Shown piece by piece: positions 48,766 to 59,100 of a stretch of 64,000 bases of DNA (within the stretch, counting starts at the first letter, position 1; each line of letters opens with the position of its first letter). The translations under genes were made by a program, and so were the position numbers. Below the pieces are notes generated by a model. The model was not told the origin of the DNA, did not search any database, and was given only the letters and a program-made list of their open reading frames with translations. The stretch covers positions 1 through 64,000 of the forward strand of contig NZ_LOCN01000004.1 in the NCBI RefSeq assembly GCF_001574435.1. The letters run 5' to 3'. This DNA comes from Moritella sp. JT01 (GTDB lineage: Bacteria; Pseudomonadota; Gammaproteobacteria; Enterobacterales; Moritellaceae).

Positions 48766-48840
48766 CAAATAACACCCACAATAAAAAAACGACTAAAAAC
48801 AACGACTTGAGACCAATATTTCATATGAAACATCTACGTA

Positions 48841-48870
48841 ACATAAAAACGAGATCTACATCTCGTTATG
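48841..48870. repeat. Hairpin upstream of mutH
   Basis: AACGAGAT-CTAC-ATCTCGTT with partial outer ACAT/ATGT pairing, about 80 nt before the mutH start. Possibly a promoter-region operator. Confidence 0.5.
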
Positions 48871-48950
48871 TATGAAAAACGACCGTTAACAGCTAGATTT
48901 AAAAGTGTTATTCTGCTAGTAGAAACCTTGAGATATAAGAATAACTTGAT

Positions 48951-49628
48951 ATGCCAGCACTCATTAACAAACCCCATAATATCAATGAACTTATGGACCG
49001 CGCACAAGCTATTGCCGGATTCAATCTACAACAAATAGCCGCATTACACCAACTCAGTGTGCCTCATGATCTACGTAAAGAAAAAGGCTGGATTGGGCAA
49101 CTCTTAGAACTGCACCTTGGGGCAACCGCGGGCAGTAAACCGATTCAAGACTTCCCTGAGTTAGGCGTAGAATTAAAAACTATTCCAATTAATGCACAAG
49201 GTAAGCCACTTGAAACAACCTTTGTCTGCGTTGCGCCTTTAACCGGTAATCACGGCGTTACTTGGTCAACCTGTAATGTGGCTAATAAGCTAAAACAAGT
49301 GTTATGGATTCCAGTACTCGGAGAACGCGATATTCCGATCGCAGATCGCATCGTAGGCTCTCCACTGCTGTGGCAACCCGATACACTTGAGAATATGCAG
49401 CTGCAAGAAGATTGGGAAGAGTTAATGGATATGATAGCACTAGGACAGGTAGAACAGATCACAGCGCGTCACGGCAAGTATCTACAGCTCCGCCCTAAGG
49501 CGGCAAACAATAAAGTACGTACTAAGGCCTACGGCAGCGAGGGAGAGATAATTCAGGTGCGACCACGTGGATTTTATCTAAAGAAAGCATTTACCCATCA
49601 GTTACTCAAAAAACACTTCAATATCTGA
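48951..49628 (+). CDS. mutH: DNA mismatch repair endonuclease MutH
   Basis: A 225-aa nuclease that nicks the unmethylated strand at hemimethylated GATC sites when activated by MutS and MutL. The catalytic region [14 protein letters not shown] (Asp, Glu, Lys of the PD-(D/E)xK fold), the early [14 protein letters not shown] and the C-terminal [12 protein letters not shown] are present. Its presence implies Dam-directed repair. mutS lies in the same window at 61021. Divergent from rppH. Confidence 0.95.
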   Translation: MPALINKPHNINELMDRAQAIAGFNLQQIAALHQLSVPHDLRKEKGWIGQLLELHLGATAGSKPIQDFPELGVELKTIPINAQGKPLETTFVCVAPLTGNHGVTWSTCNVANKLKQVLWIPVLGERDIPIADRIVGSPLLWQPDTLENMQLQEDWEELMDMIALGQVEQITARHGKYLQLRPKAANNKVRTKAYGSEGEIIQVRPRGFYLKKAFTHQLLKKHFNI

Positions 49629-49660
49629 GTTACCTAAGAAATCAAAATGCTAAATCGCAG

Positions 49661-49692
49661 GCAAAAAAAAGGCCCGTCAGAAGACGGACCTT
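49661..49692 (-). terminator. Terminator of the rpsP-rplS operon
   Basis: On the minus strand AAGGTCCGTC / GACGGGCCTT (one G-U pair) with a 4-nt loop and eight T, 20 nt after the rplS stop. Confidence 0.88.
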
Positions 49693-49711
49693 AAACTGCA
49701 TGAAAAATGGA

Positions 49712-50077
49712 TTATTTGCTTTTACGCTTACCCAATTTTTCTTTAATACGTGCAGCTTTACCAGTAAGACCACGTAGGTAGTATAGCTTAGCTTGACGAA
49801 CATCGCCGTGACGCTTAACAGTGATGCTTGCTACCACTGGAGAATGTGTTTGGAATACACGTTCCACACCTTCACCGTTTGAAGTGATTTTACGTACAGT
49901 GAATGCAGAGTGCAGACCACGGTTACGTTTAGCGATAACTACGCCTTCAAAAGCCTGTAGACGTGATTTGTCACCTTCAACAACTTTAACTTGAACTACA
50001 ACTGTAGCACCAGGGCCAAAAGTTGGTAGATCTGTTTTCATTTGCTCTTGTTCGATCTGTGCAATTATGTTGCTCAT
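49712..50077 (-). CDS. rplS: 50S ribosomal protein L19
   Basis: A 121-aa large-subunit protein at the 30S-50S interface. [41 protein letters not shown] and [19 protein letters not shown] are standard. It is the last gene of rpsP-rimM-trmD-rplS, 30 bp after trmD. A slightly weak ribosome binding site (GGGTATAGAAA) precedes ATG. Confidence 0.97.
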   Translation of the reverse strand: MSNIIAQIEQEQMKTDLPTFGPGATVVVQVKVVEGDKSRLQAFEGVVIAKRNRGLHSAFTVRKITSNGEGVERVFQTHSPVVASITVKRHGDVRQAKLYYLRGLTGKAARIKEKLGKRKSK

Positions 50078-50107
50078 TTTCTATACCCTAGAATAAACTG
50101 AAAAACT

Positions 50108-50854
50108 CTACTTTAACTCGCGACTTTCGCGAACGATCTCAACAAGAATTTTCTCTTGCAGATCAGTCAGAGCTAGGTTACTTAATAAATCAGGTCGTCG
50201 TTCTAACGTTCGAGCTAAAGACTGTTTCTGTCTATATTGGCTAATTTTACTATGATTGCCACTAAGGAGAACCTTAGGGACAGCCAACCCATCTAACACT
50301 TCCGGACGCGTATAATGCGGACAATCTAACAGACCATCTGCAAACGAATCTTGCTCTGCGGATGCCTGAGTGCCTAAAACACCAGGAATCATGCGTGAGA
50401 CAGCATCAATCATCGTCATTGCGGCAAGTTCTCCACCGGTTAACACAAAGTCACCGATAGACCACTCTTCATCAACTTCCGATTGGATGATACGCTCATC
50501 AATACCTTCATAACGACCACAAATAAAAATCATCCTCTCATTTGTTGCCAAATCCAGTACGCCAGCTTGATCCAATTTACGTCCTTGCGGTGAAAGATAA
50601 ATAACTTTCGCCTCACCACCTGCTGCCTGTTTTGCTGCATGGATAGCATCTCGTAATGGTTGAACCATCATCAACATGCCAGGGCCACCACCATAAGGGC
50701 GATCATCGACCGTCTTATGTTTATCGTGGGCAAAATCTCTCGGGTTCCAAGTTTGGAACTTAAGCAGATCGCGTTTTATTGCTCGACCGATAACTCCTTG
50801 CTCAGTGATGGCATCAAACATCTCTGGAAAAAGGCTTATAACCCCTAACCACAT
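50108..50854 (-). CDS. trmD: tRNA (guanine-N1)-methyltransferase
   Basis: A 248-aa SPOUT methyltransferase that makes m1G37 in tRNAs, preventing +1 frameshifting. It begins [13 protein letters not shown] and contains the knot-forming [15 protein letters not shown] and [14 protein letters not shown], with [11 protein letters not shown] later. The ATG at 50854 is 5 nt from a perfect GGAGG. An in-frame TTG six codons upstream lies before that site and is rejected. Confidence 0.96.
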   Translation of the reverse strand: MWLGVISLFPEMFDAITEQGVIGRAIKRDLLKFQTWNPRDFAHDKHKTVDDRPYGGGPGMLMMVQPLRDAIHAAKQAAGGEAKVIYLSPQGRKLDQAGVLDLATNERMIFICGRYEGIDERIIQSEVDEEWSIGDFVLTGGELAAMTMIDAVSRMIPGVLGTQASAEQDSFADGLLDCPHYTRPEVLDGLAVPKVLLSGNHSKISQYRQKQSLARTLERRPDLLSNLALTDLQEKILVEIVRESRELK

Positions 50855-50878
50855 ACTAGCCTCCGCTGACAACGAGTC

Positions 50879-51406
50879 TTAAAAACTCGGGTCCCAATTA
50901 ACAATAATTTTTTGAGCGGTAATATCAACACTGATAATTACTTGCCCATCAAGATACGGGATTAACCGTTCTTTTTTTCCGAAGGCATCAGTTGCATTCG
51001 CTTTAATTACTAATACGTCGTTAGAACCGGTTTCCATCATATCAGTGACTTTACCTAACGTGTAACCCTTGTCTGTCTCAACAGAGCAGCCAATGATGTC
51101 ACGCCAGTAATATTCATCTTCTAATTCTGGAAGTTGATCCGCATGAATAGCAATTTCAGCACCCGTAAGGGACTGCGCTTCTTCACGAACATCAATGCCG
51201 ACTAACTTAGCAATTAAACCTTTGCCATGGCGTTTGCAATCTTCAATCGCCACTTCAACCCATTCGCCTTTTTGCTCAATGAGCCAAGGTGAATAGTTAA
51301 AGATTCCTTCAGGAATATCGGTAAAGGAGTTGATTTTCATCCAGCCCTTAATGCCGTAAACAGCACCAAGACGACCAACTACCATAGGTTTGTCAGTTGA
51401 ACTCAC
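50879..51406 (-). CDS. rimM: 16S rRNA processing protein RimM
   Basis: A 175-aa 30S assembly factor that binds S19 and helps mature the 16S 3' domain. [17 protein letters not shown] and [12 protein letters not shown] (the PRC-barrel start) are the family blocks, with [10 protein letters not shown] near the end. The start codon is GTG, after AAGGAGATCTT. Third-last gene of the rpsP operon, 24 bp from trmD and 23 bp from rpsP. Confidence 0.95.
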   Translation of the reverse strand: MSSTDKPMVVGRLGAVYGIKGWMKINSFTDIPEGIFNYSPWLIEQKGEWVEVAIEDCKRHGKGLIAKLVGIDVREEAQSLTGAEIAIHADQLPELEDEYYWRDIIGCSVETDKGYTLGKVTDMMETGSNDVLVIKANATDAFGKKERLIPYLDGQVIISVDITAQKIIVNWDPSF

Positions 51407-51429
51407 AAGATCTCCTTACCTTAAGATAA

Positions 51430-51678
51430 TTAAGCAGCTTTAGCAGCGTCTTTGATTAACTTAGCAACTGTGTTAGAAACTGTAGCGCCTTTAGCAACCC
51501 AAGCTTCAATTTTCACGTTGTCAAGACGAACACGTTCTTCTTGACCAGCAGCCATTGGATTAAAGAAACCTAGCTTCTCGATGAATTTACCATCACGAGC
51601 ATTACGGCTGTCTGTAACAACAACTGTGTAGAAAGGTGATTTCTTAGAACCACCACGAGATAAACGAATAGTTACCAT
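51430..51678 (-). CDS. rpsP: 30S ribosomal protein S16
   Basis: An 82-aa small-subunit protein of the 16S 5' domain. [20 protein letters not shown] and [14 protein letters not shown] are conserved. The ATG at 51678 follows GAGGACGAT. The frame stays open for 16 more codons upstream but those do not match the family. First gene of the operon with rimM, trmD and rplS. Confidence 0.97.
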   Translation of the reverse strand: MVTIRLSRGGSKKSPFYTVVVTDSRNARDGKFIEKLGFFNPMAAGQEERVRLDNVKIEAWVAKGATVSNTVAKLIKDAAKAA

Positions 51679-51914
51679 ATCGTCCTCTTTATAAATTAAG
51701 TGTGTATTCCGGCCTTGCACTGACAAGGCCCCATAGTGTTCAAATAGTACTCACGAATGAGACGATTCGAAGTCGCGCAATTTTACTCTTATTTTAATTA
51801 AAAGCAACCTTATTGTGTATCATGACCACTTTAGTTAGCGCTATTTATACTATAAACAATCATTATGTTGCTATTACGCAGTTCAGAAGCAGATTAGTAA
51901 AAACTCGCGGAAAT

Positions 51915-51946
51915 AAAAAAGCCCAGCTATTAATAAGCAGGGCTTG
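51915..51946 (-). terminator. Terminator of ffh
   Basis: AAGCCCTGCT / AGCTGGGCTT with one mismatched pair region, read on the minus strand into a T-run, about 45 nt after the ffh stop. Confidence 0.8.
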
Positions 51947-51989
51947 GAATCAAATACATATATAAGGAAGGAATTAAACCACGGTGTTG

Positions 51990-53390
51990 TTAACCAAACG
52001 GTCCTTTACCACCGCCCATACCACCCATGCCGCCGCCCATTCCTGGTGGCATCATACCTTTCATTTTACCCATCATTTTTTTCATGCCGCCTTTACCCGA
52101 CATTTTTTTCATCATCTTTTGCATTTGCGTAAACTGTTTAAGCAGCTTATTCACATCTTGAATCTGTGTACCAGAGCCCGTCGCGATACGACGCTTACGA
52201 GAACCTTTAATGATCTCTGGACGTTTGCGCTCTGCAGGTGTCATTGAATTAATAATCGCTTCCATACGATTAGTTAACTTATCATCCATTTGGTCTTTAA
52301 CAGCATCAGGAACCTGACTCATACCAGGTAACTTATCCATCATGCCCATCATGCCACCCATGCTTTTCATTTGCACAAGCTGGTCACGGAAATCTTCTAA
52401 GTCAAAGCCTTGGCCTTTCTGAACTTTTTTCGCTAGTTTTGCAGCTTTATCTTTATCTACTTTACGTTCAACTTCTTCGATCAGTGATAGCACATCACCC
52501 ATACCCAAAATACGAGACGCAATACGTTCTGGATGGAAAGGTTCTAATGCATCGACTTTTTCGCCCATGCCGATAAACTTAATTGGTTTACCCGTAATAT
52601 GACGAATAGATAATGCAGCACCACCACGCGCATCACCATCGGCTTTCGTTAAGATAATACCCGTTAATGGTAACGTCTCATTAAATGCAGCTGCTGTGTT
52701 TGCCGCATCTTGACCTGTCATCGCATCCACAACAAACAGTGTTTCAACAGGATTAATCGCCGCGTGTAAGTCTTGGATCTCTTTCATCATGTCAGTATCG
52801 ACATGTAAACGACCCGCAGTATCGACAATCACCACATCAATAAATGACTTACGGGCGTATTCGATTGCCGCGTTGGCAATATCAACTGGCTTTTGCGAGA
52901 TATCACTTGGGAAAAATTCAACATCGACTTCTGCAGCTAATGTTTCTAGCTGTTTGATTGCCGCAGGACGGTAAACGTCAGCACTCACAACCAATACAGA
53001 TTTTTTCTCACGTTCTTTTAAGAAAAGTGATAATTTCGCTACCGTGGTCGTTTTACCAGCACCTTGTAAACCAGCCATCATTAATACTGCAGGCGGTTGC
53101 GCAGCAAGATTTAATGTTTCGTTAGCATTACCCATTGCCGACTCAAGCTCAGCTTGGACAATTTTAATGAAGGCTTGCCCTGGATTCAGGCTCTTAGATA
53201 CATCTTGGCCTAGGGCATTTTCTTTTACATTTTTAATAAATTCGCGTACGACAGGTAAAGCTACATCCGCTTCGAGTAACGCCATGCGTACTTCACGTAG
53301 TGTGTCTTTGACGTTATCTTCTGTCAAACGACCACGGCCGCTGACGTTTTTCAGCGTGGCCGATAAGCGATCGGTTAAATTCTCAAACAT
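51990..53390 (-). CDS. ffh: Signal recognition particle protein Ffh
   Basis: A 466-aa SRP54 GTPase that binds signal sequences of nascent membrane proteins with 4.5S RNA and docks at FtsY. The NG domain has GLQGAGKTTTVAKL, DVYRPAAIKQL, DTAGRLHVD and TKADGDARGGAALS. The methionine-rich M domain follows from about residue 325 with RIATGSGTQIQDVNKLLKQF, ending in a GGMGGMGG tail. Divergent from ypjD, as in E. coli. Confidence 0.97.
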   Translation of the reverse strand: MFENLTDRLSATLKNVSGRGRLTEDNVKDTLREVRMALLEADVALPVVREFIKNVKENALGQDVSKSLNPGQAFIKIVQAELESAMGNANETLNLAAQPPAVLMMAGLQGAGKTTTVAKLSLFLKEREKKSVLVVSADVYRPAAIKQLETLAAEVDVEFFPSDISQKPVDIANAAIEYARKSFIDVVIVDTAGRLHVDTDMMKEIQDLHAAINPVETLFVVDAMTGQDAANTAAAFNETLPLTGIILTKADGDARGGAALSIRHITGKPIKFIGMGEKVDALEPFHPERIASRILGMGDVLSLIEEVERKVDKDKAAKLAKKVQKGQGFDLEDFRDQLVQMKSMGGMMGMMDKLPGMSQVPDAVKDQMDDKLTNRMEAIINSMTPAERKRPEIIKGSRKRRIATGSGTQIQDVNKLLKQFTQMQKMMKKMSGKGGMKKMMGKMKGMMPPGMGGGMGGMGGGKGPFG

Positions 53391-53608
53391 GACGTTATCC
53401 GTTTTAAATTAGATTAAATTCAATTATTACTGATGATTATAACCTTATTTGAGGGTAAAAATCACACTCTCAAGGTGTGGCTAGGTATTGTTTTATAAAA
53501 AAATAATATTTTCCTTTCCAAATAATGCATTTGAATATAGCTCTATAGGTACAGCAAGCGTATACTGGACTGCATAATTACATATAAATCAACATTAAAG
53601 TGAGCCCT

Positions 53609-54400
53609 ATGGAACTGTTTGCTCTTGGCGCTATTATTTTCTATATAGCTGCAATTTATCATTGCATTAAAGCCTTAACTGTAAAACAGCAGGCGAGTAT
53701 ACGTACTATTTTTACCTTAGGCGCAGGCGCGACACTTTGCCATCTATTCTGGATGGGCTTTGATATTGTGACGGCAGCAGGGATTAACCTGAGCATTGTC
53801 AATGTAGCGGCACTTATCAGTTTGCTGATCTCGATGATCATGACACTGTCGATCAATAAATTTAAAATATTACCTTTATTACCTATCGTGTATGGTTTTT
53901 CAACCATTGTCATTGCGATAAGCTATTTGTTACCAACGATTTACATTTCCAATTTAAGTGATAATACACCACTTGTTGTCCATATTATCGTGATTTTATT
54001 TGCCTATGCGGCCTTCATTGTAGCGAGTTTACTTGCCCTACAAATGGCTTACTTAGATTATCAACTCAAGCACAAACGCCCAATCGCAATGCACCCAGCA
54101 CTGCCATCGTTAATGACCATAGAAAAACAACTCATCAGGTTATTAAGTATCGGCTTAGCACTGCTATCCGTGGCAATAGTGACAAGTTTTGTCTTTTTTG
54201 AAGATGCTTTTACCCACTCTCAAGCACATAAAACCGTTTTATCTATCTTAGCTTGGCTATTTTATTCGGTATTGCTGTGGGGTCACTTTAAACAAGGCTG
54301 GCGTAGTAATAAGATTGCTTTTGGTACATTATTTGGCTCTGTACTACTATCATTAGCCTATTTCGGCTCTCGTTTTGTAAAAGAGATCCTACTTCATTAA
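53609..54400 (+). CDS. ypjD: CcsA/YpjD-type inner-membrane protein
   Basis: A 263-aa polytopic membrane protein related to the cytochrome c assembly (CcsA/CcmC-like) family, with eight hydrophobic segments. HPALPSLMTIEKQLIRLLSIG, SFVFFEDAF and HKTVLSILAWLFYSVLLWGH with conserved His match E. coli YpjD. The function is not settled. The ATG at 53609 has AGTGAG upstream; a GTG three codons earlier is also possible. It sits between ffh and a yfjD homologue as in E. coli. Confidence 0.85.
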   Translation: MELFALGAIIFYIAAIYHCIKALTVKQQASIRTIFTLGAGATLCHLFWMGFDIVTAAGINLSIVNVAALISLLISMIMTLSINKFKILPLLPIVYGFSTIVIAISYLLPTIYISNLSDNTPLVVHIIVILFAYAAFIVASLLALQMAYLDYQLKHKRPIAMHPALPSLMTIEKQLIRLLSIGLALLSVAIVTSFVFFEDAFTHSQAHKTVLSILAWLFYSVLLWGHFKQGWRSNKIAFGTLFGSVLLSLAYFGSRFVKEILLH

Positions 54401-54466
54401 TACTTAAACATACTTATAACCATCATATATTAATTACTATACACTTGCGTAATCAAAGGATAACAC

Positions 54467-55759
54467 TTGGACGACATATCAACAGGAACCTTATTCGGTC
54501 TCCTGACTATTTTAATCCTCATATCAGCTTATTTCTCTAGCTCAGAAACAGGCATGATGTCTCTCAATCGTTACAGGCTTAAGCACCTGGTTAAAAATAA
54601 CCATACGGGTGCGAAACGTGTAGAAAAACTCCTCAACAGACCGGATCGTTTGATTGGTCTTATTCTTATTGGTAACAATCTAGTCAACATCTTGGCCTCT
54701 TCCATCGCAACGATTATTGGTATGCGTTTATTTGTAGAAAATGAAGCGCTTGGTTTAGCCGTATCGACTGGTCTTTTAACGATCGTTATCCTTATTTTTG
54801 CTGAAGTAACGCCTAAAACCTTAGCCGCACTGCACCCAGAAAAAGTCGCCTTTCCAAGCTCATTGCTATTACGCCCGATGCTAACCTTGTTTTATCCATT
54901 GGTATGGTTGGTGAACATCATTTCTAATGGCCTGTTGCGACTATTGCGCGTTAATGTCCATCATAATGACAATGGAGCCCTGAGCTCCGAAGAATTGCGT
55001 ACCATTGTGCATGAAGCAGGTGCAATGATCCCTCAGCGTCACCAAGATATGCTGATCAGTATTCTCGACCTTGAAAAAGTCACTGTGGATGACATCATGG
55101 TGCCGCGTAACGAGATCATCGCGATTGATATTAATGATGATTGGGAGATTTTGTTACGCCAATTACGTAATATTTCACACACAAGGGTATTACTGTACCG
55201 TGACACCATCGATGATGCAGTTGGATTTGTGCATACTCGAGATGCATTGCGTCTATTACTGAAAGAACAGTTTGATAAAACAACGCTACTCAGAGCAGTA
55301 AAAGAGCTGTACTTTATTCCTGAAGCAACACCACTTAACGTGCAACTATTAAAGTTCCAACGTAAAAAAGAGCGTATCGGCTTAATTGTTGACGAATACG
55401 GTGACATCCAAGGTTTGGTGACACTCGAAGATATCTTAGAAGAGATTGTCGGTGACTTTACCACTACCATGGCACCTTCAGCGAGTGACGAAATTGAGGA
55501 ACAACCTGACGGCAGTTATATCATTGATGGTACGGCAAACGTGCGTGATATTAATAAAGAGATGAACTGGCACTTTCCAACCAATGGTCCGAAGACATTA
55601 AATGGTTTGATTTTAGAGTATTTGGAAGAAATTCCAGAGTCAAATATCAGCCTAAAAATTGCGGACCATCCATTAGAAGTACTCGAAATCGAAAACAATG
55701 TCATTCGACGTGTTCGCGTTCAACCTACTGATAAAAATAAGCCTAAAATCACGTCTTAG
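54467..55759 (+). CDS. yfjD: CorB/YfjD-type (CNNM-related) membrane transporter with CBS and CorC domains
   Basis: A 430-aa protein. A CNNM-type membrane domain (about 1-180) has AYFSSSETGMMSLNRYRLKH and GNNLVNILASSIATI. Two CBS domains (about 200-330) contain VDDIMVPRNEI and VDEYGDIQGLVTLEDILEEI. A C-terminal CorC/HlyC domain follows. Members are linked to Mg2+ or Co2+ transport; the ion cannot be read here. The start is TTG, 6-7 nt from AAGGA, and aligns with the N terminus of E. coli YfjD. Confidence 0.88.
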   Translation: MDDISTGTLFGLLTILILISAYFSSSETGMMSLNRYRLKHLVKNNHTGAKRVEKLLNRPDRLIGLILIGNNLVNILASSIATIIGMRLFVENEALGLAVSTGLLTIVILIFAEVTPKTLAALHPEKVAFPSSLLLRPMLTLFYPLVWLVNIISNGLLRLLRVNVHHNDNGALSSEELRTIVHEAGAMIPQRHQDMLISILDLEKVTVDDIMVPRNEIIAIDINDDWEILLRQLRNISHTRVLLYRDTIDDAVGFVHTRDALRLLLKEQFDKTTLLRAVKELYFIPEATPLNVQLLKFQRKKERIGLIVDEYGDIQGLVTLEDILEEIVGDFTTTMAPSASDEIEEQPDGSYIIDGTANVRDINKEMNWHFPTNGPKTLNGLILEYLEEIPESNISLKIADHPLEVLEIENNVIRRVRVQPTDKNKPKITS

Positions 55760-55795
55760 TCAGCTTATATTTTCTAATGACATAAACCGCAGATA

Positions 55796-55826
55796 ATAAA
55801 AAAGCACCTAATTAGGTGCTTTTTTC
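55796..55826. terminator. Bidirectional terminator between yfjD and hupA
   Basis: AAAAAGCACC / GGTGCTTTTT with loop TAATTA, and an A-run before and T-run after, so it can serve both convergent genes. Confidence 0.88.
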
Positions 55827-55856
55827 ATTACGTTTTAAATTAATAAAAGATAATGC

Positions 55857-56141
55857 TTATTTGTTTGCGTTTTTAACTGCATCTTTAAGTGCTTTACCAG
55901 CAACGAATGCAGGAATTGTAGCAGCAGAAATTTGAATTTCTTCACCCGTTTGTGGGTTACGGCCAATACGTGCTGAACGTTCGCTTACTTTAAAAGTACC
56001 GAAACCAATTAGCTGTACAGCTTCTTTTTCTTTAAGGCTATCAGTGATCGCATTTAGGATCTCTTCTAGTGCTGCTTTAGCTTGTACTTTAGTTAAATCT
56101 GCTTTCGCTGCAACTGCATCGATTAATTGAGTTTTATTCAT
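55857..56141 (-). CDS. hupA: DNA-binding protein HU-alpha
   Basis: A 94-aa histone-like protein that bends and compacts [36 protein letters not shown] and the arm [14 protein letters not shown] are present; MNKTQLID and [10 protein letters not shown] are closer to HupA than HupB. The adjacent yjaG homologue supports hupA, because E. coli has yjaG-hupA. The ATG at 56141 has AAGGA seven bases upstream; the open frame continues 40 codons farther but without family similarity. Confidence 0.93.
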   Translation of the reverse strand: MNKTQLIDAVAAKADLTKVQAKAALEEILNAITDSLKEKEAVQLIGFGTFKVSERSARIGRNPQTGEEIQISAATIPAFVAGKALKDAVKNANK

Positions 56142-56395
56142 AAGAATGTCCTTTCCACTATTCAATAACATTAAACTGTTAAACACTGTATTCAAAAAAA
56201 CCGTTGACCGCAAAGGATTTATCGCCTTAATTAAGTCAATTGCTGAGAGAATAATCAACAAATGGGGTGGCGCTCACACTAATCCCATTCTATGTACAAA
56301 AAAACACCATCAAAAAGGTGGGGAAATACTTTTTAAACTAATTCCCGATCGCCGCCTCACCAGCGCTGACGCCTATTAAATGAAATTTCAACCAA

Positions 56396-56980
56396 TTAAT
56401 CTAAGGTAATACCAATATTAGAAATACCATCATTTTTAGCAAACTGACGTAACGTCTTCATGCTCTCAGGTGATTTTTGTACCGTGAGTAAATCCAACAC
56501 CGCTTGCTGAAATTTAAGCTCTTCTTGCATGAACTCGTCAGCGAAAATAACCTCGTCGTCAAGCTCTTCACCTGCCAACGCTTCTAAATAACTTGCAACA
56601 GTACCAATTGATACTCGCGATGCATTAATAGCTTCGTTCACATCGGGGTCTGGGGCTACTAAACTATTAAAAGCACTGTTTAAAGTCACACAAGCATCCA
56701 GTGCAGGGTAAACACCATACACATCAAATTTGTCTACATTTGGAATAATCGGTTCGAAACGATCAAATTGAATAGTAAAATTGATTTTACTATTTTTAAC
56801 CGTTAATGATTCCCAAAACAAATCTAATGATAAGCGGAACTGCTTCGCATCTCCGGTTTCACAAGCTTCAGAAAATAATTTGTAATTAGGAAAGCTGCGT
56901 TCAGCAAGTGACGCAATAAAACTCACTTTCTGCCAAGGTAATAATTTCGTTAATTGCTGTTCATAGTTTGCTTCAAGCAC
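56396..56980 (-). CDS. YjaG-like DUF416 protein
   Basis: A 194-aa cytoplasmic protein of the DUF416 family (E. coli YjaG). LPWQKVSFIASLAERSFPNY at the N terminus, the central FDVYGVYPALDACVTLNSAF and the acidic EALAGEELDDEV segment are typical. Function unknown. It lies upstream of hupA on the same strand, 254 bp away. Confidence 0.85.
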   Translation of the reverse strand: MLEANYEQQLTKLLPWQKVSFIASLAERSFPNYKLFSEACETGDAKQFRLSLDLFWESLTVKNSKINFTIQFDRFEPIIPNVDKFDVYGVYPALDACVTLNSAFNSLVAPDPDVNEAINASRVSIGTVASYLEALAGEELDDEVIFADEFMQEELKFQQAVLDLLTVQKSPESMKTLRQFAKNDGISNIGITLD

Positions 56981-57532
56981 AAAAATAGCCTCTTATTTAT
57001 TGTTTTTATTCTTTCTATAATAGTTAAATATAACTAAATCTGATGGTGATATTTAACCAAATACCTACATCTTACTACCGTTTCCAGTCATGAAAACAAT
57101 GATGCAATCGATTAGCTGAGCAAAAGCATGAGAAGACAACCTCATACCTTGCTACTTCACTTACCGCTTTAGCAAACCGCGCGATAAGGTTTTTATATTG
57201 CTTTACTGATTATCTCAGTGTGAGTGCAGCTATTTATACTCGCTATATTAGTGAGATACAAGGCTGAGAAAACCAATCTAACTAAATCGTCGTTAATTAC
57301 ATTGAAAAGATCAGGATCACAAATTCATTCTTATAATCTAGTACTTAACATCAAACTTAAGTTCATCTCATCCAGTGCTAATATTGATCCATCAAGCAAC
57401 CAACATCATGAACGGTACATCAAGCGATATAACGCGTTGATTAAAGGATTAATCAACACATTTTCGCATTAATTATTTATCTAATAAACGCTTGTCTAAC
57501 AAACATGGCACCGCATAAAATCAGGGATTGAT
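56981..57532. other. Gene-free spacer between yjaG and the TraF-like gene
   Basis: About 550 bp. A GTG-started frame (57224-57472) has no ribosome binding site and looks spurious. An AAACC/GGTTT hairpin near 57175-57195 is weak. The only strong structure is the inverted repeat at 57436-57457. Confidence 0.5.
57436..57457. repeat. Perfect inverted repeat upstream of the TraF-like gene
   Basis: GTTGATTAA-AGGA-TTAATCAAC, a 9-bp stem with a GGA-bearing loop, about 75 nt before the start codon. It could be an operator or, if transcribed, a CsrA-type hairpin. Confidence 0.5.
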
Positions 57533-58837
57533 ATGAAACGTATATTTATTATTTCAGCACTAACGTGCGCTATCGCACCAACGAGTTTTGCTTCTCAGCT
57601 ATATTTTGATGCTCGTAATGATGCAATGGGTGGCGCAGGGGTCGCGTCTTCAGATTTTGTGACGGCAGCCTTTGTTAACCCTGCACTACTTGGTCAAGGC
57701 AAAGATGATTATATTGGTGTTATTCTGCCAGCAATCCCTTACAGCGATGATGGGCATACCCGTTATGCGCCAACCTCTTTTGGTGTACAAACCGAAACAT
57801 CGGATGCCTTTTTAGGTGCGCTAGATAATGTAAAAACAGCGCAAGATGCTTATGATAATAACAAAAATGCAGTCACGGCGGCAGCTTATGCCAATGCACT
57901 TGGCGACTTTGATGGTCAACGCATGGGCGTGAATGTAGGGACCAGTTTCGCGATTGCATTACCCAGCAGTGCATTATCTGTCGCCTTTTTTGGTAACTCT
58001 TACATGACCAGTATCGCGACAGCAAAAGTGAGTCCACATGATATTGATTCAGCAAATAACCAAACATTAGATGACCTTGATAGCACTGTGAATCTAGCGG
58101 GGGTATCGGTTTCAGATCTTGGTTTAGCACTATCAATGAACTGGGATGCCCGAATCGCCAAAGTATCGATTGGTATATCCCCAAAATATCAACGTATCGA
58201 CACCTACAGTTATGATATTTCACTTAATGACGACGGCCTGCGTGAGTTTGAAGATGGCTTTCTAGACGGGTTAGATAAGCAAAGTCATTTCAATCTCGAT
58301 GCTGGTATTGCCTTTGATTTTTATGATATTTTTCGCGTCGCAGTCAGTGGACGTAACATGCTAAAGAAAAATTTTGAAGTAGAAACAACGGCATACAAAG
58401 GTATCAACCAAGAAAATGAGAAAATAATTTTCACGTTAGCACCACTCGTGACCGCAGGTTTTGCCTTACACCACGATTACGTAACACTGACAGCAGAAAT
58501 GGATTTAAATGATGCGATAGGGTTTGAAAGCAACAGTGAATCACGTTATGCGCGCGCAGGTATTGAAGCGAATCTATTTGATTTCGTACAATTACGTGCA
58601 GGTATTCGCCATGATCTTAATGATGTTCGAGAAGACCTATTCACCTTCGGTTTTGGTATCTCTCCGATGGACCTAGTACATATTGACCTTGCCGCCACCG
58701 TTAGTAAAAATGGCGCTTATGGTATTTATCAGGATGGTGAATTTAACGATAGCGGACTTAATTCAGCCCGTTCAACGGGTGATGATGCCGTCTATGGTAT
58801 CGACGGTTTTGTATTGCAAATATCTGCTAAATTTTAA
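57533..58837 (+). CDS. TraF-like (F-plasmid TraF-type, PF13729 family) outer-membrane beta-barrel protein
   Basis: A 434-aa exported protein. A signal peptide (about 1-20, ending SFAS) is followed by QLYFDARNDAMGGAGVASS and AFVNPALLG, the N-terminal pattern of the chromosomal TraF-like group and of FadL/OmpP1-type barrels. Alternating hydrophobic beta-strands run to a terminal aromatic residue (LQISAKF), typical of outer-membrane barrels. The function is unknown. Despite its name there are no conjugation genes nearby. Confidence 0.75.
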   Translation: MKRIFIISALTCAIAPTSFASQLYFDARNDAMGGAGVASSDFVTAAFVNPALLGQGKDDYIGVILPAIPYSDDGHTRYAPTSFGVQTETSDAFLGALDNVKTAQDAYDNNKNAVTAAAYANALGDFDGQRMGVNVGTSFAIALPSSALSVAFFGNSYMTSIATAKVSPHDIDSANNQTLDDLDSTVNLAGVSVSDLGLALSMNWDARIAKVSIGISPKYQRIDTYSYDISLNDDGLREFEDGFLDGLDKQSHFNLDAGIAFDFYDIFRVAVSGRNMLKKNFEVETTAYKGINQENEKIIFTLAPLVTAGFALHHDYVTLTAEMDLNDAIGFESNSESRYARAGIEANLFDFVQLRAGIRHDLNDVREDLFTFGFGISPMDLVHIDLAATVSKNGAYGIYQDGEFNDSGLNSARSTGDDAVYGIDGFVLQISAKF

Positions 58838-58922
58838 TTTATTGATATTTATCACATAAATAAAAAACACCATACTAAGCGCTAACATTTAGGTATTTCA
58901 ATACATTACATTTATGTATGTT

Positions 58923-58949
58923 AAAAGCACCTTCCATTGGTGCTTTTTT
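58923..58949 (+). terminator. Terminator after the TraF-like gene
   Basis: AAAAGCACC / GGTGCTTTT stem and T-run, about 85 nt after the stop. The 263-bp gap around it shows nothing else clear. Confidence 0.82.
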
Positions 58950-59100
58950 GTTATTTATCAACACGCTAATTATTCATCAGTAACGAATAGTAAAAACGAT
59001 CCAAGTTTGATGATAAAGATACTGCTGTAACAATCATCTGAACTGGTATTTTTATTATTAAACCGTAAAATAGCATATTCACTTTCTTAGATAGACAACA

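Noticed and set aside
57224-57472. 82-codon frame starting with GTG
   Set aside because: No ribosome binding site, no recognisable domain, and a polar composition without pattern.
57533-58837. Evidence for an integrated conjugative element because of the TraF-like gene
   Set aside because: No other transfer, integrase or relaxase genes are near; this family is common on chromosomes as an orphan barrel protein.
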